Positions 6,558-8,580 of a stretch of 8,580 bases of DNA are shown here, one piece after another. Location: assembly GCA_017745015.1 (NCBI GenBank), contig JAGIAF010000144.1, forward strand, positions 1 to 8,580. Direction: 5' to 3'. This stretch comes from Bdellovibrio sp. GTDB taxonomy: Bacteria; Bdellovibrionota; Bdellovibrionia; Bdellovibrionales; Bdellovibrionaceae. Numbering within the stretch: the stretch's first letter is position 1; every line of letters starts with the position of its first letter. Both the position numbers and the translations under genes were made by a program. Under the pieces are notes generated by a model, which worked only from the letters and a program-made list of their open reading frames with translations, was not told the origin of the DNA and made no database searches.

Positions 6558-7729
6558 GGTTGAATTCCTATCATCTTCCAAAACTCGGGAAAGCTTTTGT
6601 TAATAGCTTCAGGATGCTCAATCTTAATTTGATGACCTTTAAGGTTCATCAATGTCGCAGCCATCACCATGCGATGATCCTGATCTGGATTAAAGATAAT
6701 ATTCTTCTTTAAGGTTTGGCGAGGATCCCCATGAATGACCATGCCGTCTGGCAAAACCTCATGACGAACACCCAATAGATTAAATAAGTCCGCGACCTTA
6801 GCGATACGATTTGATTCTTTCGCAACTAAGTGAGGCGCACCATGCAGTTTCGAAGTGCCGTCTGCCCAACTACAAACCACCGCCAACACCGGAAAAAGAT
6901 CAGGGCACTGGAACAAATTCCAATCCACTGCTTTCATCTGCGGATTCTTTTTAACTTCCAGCACGCGGCCTTGAAGTTTTGTTTCGATACGCATTTTTTT
7001 AAAGATATCGACAAAGGCTTTATCTGGCTGCTCAGTATGTTCCGGGAAGTTTTCGATGATCGACGTACCGGCCAAAGCGCCTGCAGCTGCCATCGTGAAC
7101 ATGGAACTCATGTCCGCTTCTATTTCATAAGAAAGCTTTTCAAGTCGCTGCTCCATCGGAACTAAAAAGCCCGTTGGAGTTGTGCGAATTCTAAGTCCCA
7201 AGTATTTCAACATCTCCATTGTGAGAGTGAAATAGGACTCCGACACTTTTGCGCCAACCAATTCAAAAGCAAGATCAAAATTCAAAAGCCAAGAATTCAA
7301 AATTAAAGCAGAAGCGTATTGAGAAGACTCTGTGGTGTCGACTTTTATAGGGCCCGTCGGTTTTTTCCAACCATCGCTGACGATATGCAGTTCGTTCTTC
7401 TTAATCTGAGCTTGCACGCCCAATTGACGTAAAAGATCTAGCAGACCTTTTTGGGGGCGCGCCATCAAGCGAGGTGTACCAATCAAAGTGTGCACTCCAC
7501 GCTGACGAGACGCACGCAGCGCCATAAAGCGAAAGGTCGTTCCGCCCTCACCGCAATCAATGCGACTTCGCTCACGCAAAAGCTTCAGGCCATCACGCAT
7601 AAAACGCACGTCATCACATCCAGCAAAGCCATGCAGATCCAACACAGGAAAATAACTTTGCACAATCAAGGCACGGTTAAATACAGATTTGGATCCAGGA
7701 ATGCTTCCCTGGAAGTGAAAATCAGCCAT
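6554..7729 (-). CDS. aroA: 3-phosphoshikimate 1-carboxyvinyltransferase (EPSP synthase)
   Basis: Transfers the enolpyruvyl group of PEP to shikimate-3-phosphate, giving EPSP. At 391 residues it is shorter than the typical 420-450. Seen: PGSKSVFNRAL (11-21, with K14, S15, R19), the PEP loop GEGGTTFR (60-67), GTPRLMARP (84-92), SSQYASAL (135-142), ADMSSMFTMAAAGAL (205-219), and D277 as the likely catalytic Asp. KESNRI (304-309) and DQDHRMVMA (349-357) follow. The PEP loop departs from the common GNAGTAMRP: E for N, and F68 at the position of the conserved Pro. Start at 7729 rather than the upstream TTG (7762): AGAGGA (7735-7740) lies 5 nt before the ATG and the first family motif follows directly. 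It overlaps the aroB stop by 8 nt and shares ATGA with the fusion gene downstream, so the three are translated as a coupled set. Confidence 0.95.
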   Translation of the reverse strand: MADFHFQGSIPGSKSVFNRALIVQSYFPVLDLHGFAGCDDVRFMRDGLKLLRERSRIDCGEGGTTFRFMALRASRQRGVHTLIGTPRLMARPQKGLLDLLRQLGVQAQIKKNELHIVSDGWKKPTGPIKVDTTESSQYASALILNSWLLNFDLAFELVGAKVSESYFTLTMEMLKYLGLRIRTTPTGFLVPMEQRLEKLSYEIEADMSSMFTMAAAGALAGTSIIENFPEHTEQPDKAFVDIFKKMRIETKLQGRVLEVKKNPQMKAVDWNLFQCPDLFPVLAVVCSWADGTSKLHGAPHLVAKESNRIAKVADLFNLLGVRHEVLPDGMVIHGDPRQTLKKNIIFNPDQDHRMVMAATLMNLKGHQIKIEHPEAINKSFPEFWKMIGIQP

Positions 7730-8580
7730 AAAGTTCCTCTTCACGCTGACGACACAGCTCAATCAAAACTTCATCTACGTTCACTTCTTGAATCACACAT
7801 TGGCCCGCCTTCTTAACAAAGACAAAGCGCAGGGATTCAGATTTAGTTTTCTTTTTATCGCTCAAAAGCAGGCGACGATATTCTTTAAGATCAGAACTGC
7901 GAACCGAAATCAAATCGTCACGAAGCGGAGACAGTACATAGCCCATGATTGGACACTGCCACAATTTTTCTGCATCTTGAGGCTTCATGATCTTCTTTTG
8001 CACGCTCCAGCGAAGTGCAAAGTCCAAACCATAGTTAATTGCAATGCCATGGGGAAGTTCATAGTAGCTTTCAAAAACATGCCCCATAGTGTGGCCCAAG
8101 TTCAAGACGTGGCGTAGACCGCTTTTCTCTTCGGGGTCTTTCGCGACAACTTTGTACTTCGCTTTTACAGCAGCCTCGAGATGTTTCCACAGAAGAGCGG
8201 CCGAAACATTGCGTTCTTTCGCCAAAGAGGACCACAAGGTGCCGCCTTCGATAAGAGCGATCTTCACCAACTCCCCAAAAGCTTCAAAAGTGCGCGCCTC
8301 AGGTTGCGCCATCAAAACCGAGCGAACCAAAACAATTTGGCTAGCCGGATAGAAAGTACCAATTTGATTTTTCGCCCCGCCCACGTTCAATGCTGTCTTC
8401 CCGCCATGAGCCGAGTCAATCGCTGCCAACCAAGTACTTGGGATATGCACCAAGCGCACACCCCGCTTTAAGATGCTGGCAACGAATCCACCAAAATCCC
8501 CGACACTGCCACCACCGGCAACAACAATCGTCAACTTACGAGCAGACGCGTTTTCACAGATTTTCGTGATGGCTTTGATG
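7722..8580 (-). CDS. aroB: 3-dehydroquinate synthase, C-terminal part (5' end outside window)
   Basis: NAD- and divalent-metal-dependent enzyme that cyclises DAHP to 3-dehydroquinate, the second step of the shikimate pathway. The frame is open to the right edge, so the gene starts beyond 8580. About 285 residues of a usual 350-370 are present. Seen: the dinucleotide-loop AGGGSVGDFGGFVAS, RGVRLVHIPSTWLAAIDS, GGKTALN, KNQIGTFY, GELVKIALIEGG, DPEEKSGLRHVLNLGHTMGHVFE, LPHGIAINYG and SDKKK. Counting from the first in-window codon, E103, H163 and H177 fit the three metal ligands. Two spots differ from the common form: DSAHGGK where DSSVGGK is usual, and HGIAINYG where HGEAVAIGM is usual. The catalytic framework looks intact. 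Its stop lies 8 nt inside aroA. The operon promoter must be outside the window. Confidence 0.95.
   Translation of the reverse strand, partial: IKAITKICENASARKLTIVVAGGGSVGDFGGFVASILKRGVRLVHIPSTWLAAIDSAHGGKTALNVGGAKNQIGTFYPASQIVLVRSVLMAQPEARTFEAFGELVKIALIEGGTLWSSLAKERNVSAALLWKHLEAAVKAKYKVVAKDPEEKSGLRHVLNLGHTMGHVFESYYELPHGIAINYGLDFALRWSVQKKIMKPQDAEKLWQCPIMGYVLSPLRDDLISVRSSDLKEYRRLLLSDKKKTKSESLRFVFVKKAGQCVIQEVNVDEVLIELCRQREEELYG

Noticed and set aside
6558..6581. TTG start adding 8 residues to the fusion protein
   Set aside because: The ATG at 6557 sits just before the kinase P-loop strand, has AGGAA at the right distance and forms an ATGA with the aroA stop.
7730..7762. TTG start adding 11 residues to AroA
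   Set aside because: The ATG at 7729 has a strong AGAGGA site and directly precedes the first conserved EPSP synthase motif.

Overview
The window is a compact stretch of biosynthetic genes from a Gram-negative bacterium. It shows one Sec signal peptide, one lipoprotein signal, menaquinone rather than ubiquinone genes, moderate GC and tightly packed genes. Overall protein style suggests a Bdellovibrio-like member of Bdellovibrionota; this is an inference from memory of the family, not a database match.

Left part, plus strand (1-1290). The 3' end of ubiE/menG (menaquinone/ubiquinone C-methyltransferase) is followed by a rho-independent terminator. Next comes a gene for a small exported protein of unknown function. 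It ends at a perfect 19-bp inverted repeat that serves as a shared terminator with the convergent minus-strand genes.

Right part, minus strand (1323-8580). Read in the direction of transcription the order is aroB (5' end outside the window), aroA, a three-domain shikimate kinase / type I 3-dehydroquinase / shikimate dehydrogenase gene, aroC, menB, a small proline-rich lipoprotein gene, and ilvE. The first four genes overlap: 8 nt at aroB/aroA, ATGA at aroA/fusion and ATGA at fusion/aroC. menB follows after 19 nt. The four aro ORFs encode every step from DAHP to chorismate. menB acts on one chorismate branch, menaquinone, and the ubiE/menG product finishes that pathway. ilvE supplies the branched-chain aminotransferase.

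Most notable: the genes and domains run aroB - aroA - aroK - aroD - aroE, which is the exact domain order of the eukaryotic pentafunctional AROM protein. Here the last three domains are already one polypeptide and the others are joined by overlapping codons. The central dehydroquinase domain is short and divergent and could be overlooked, yet every type I active-site position I can align is kept, with one Glu-to-Asp change.

No tRNA, rRNA, CRISPR array, insertion sequence or prophage feature was seen. No gene-free stretch exceeds 300 bases.
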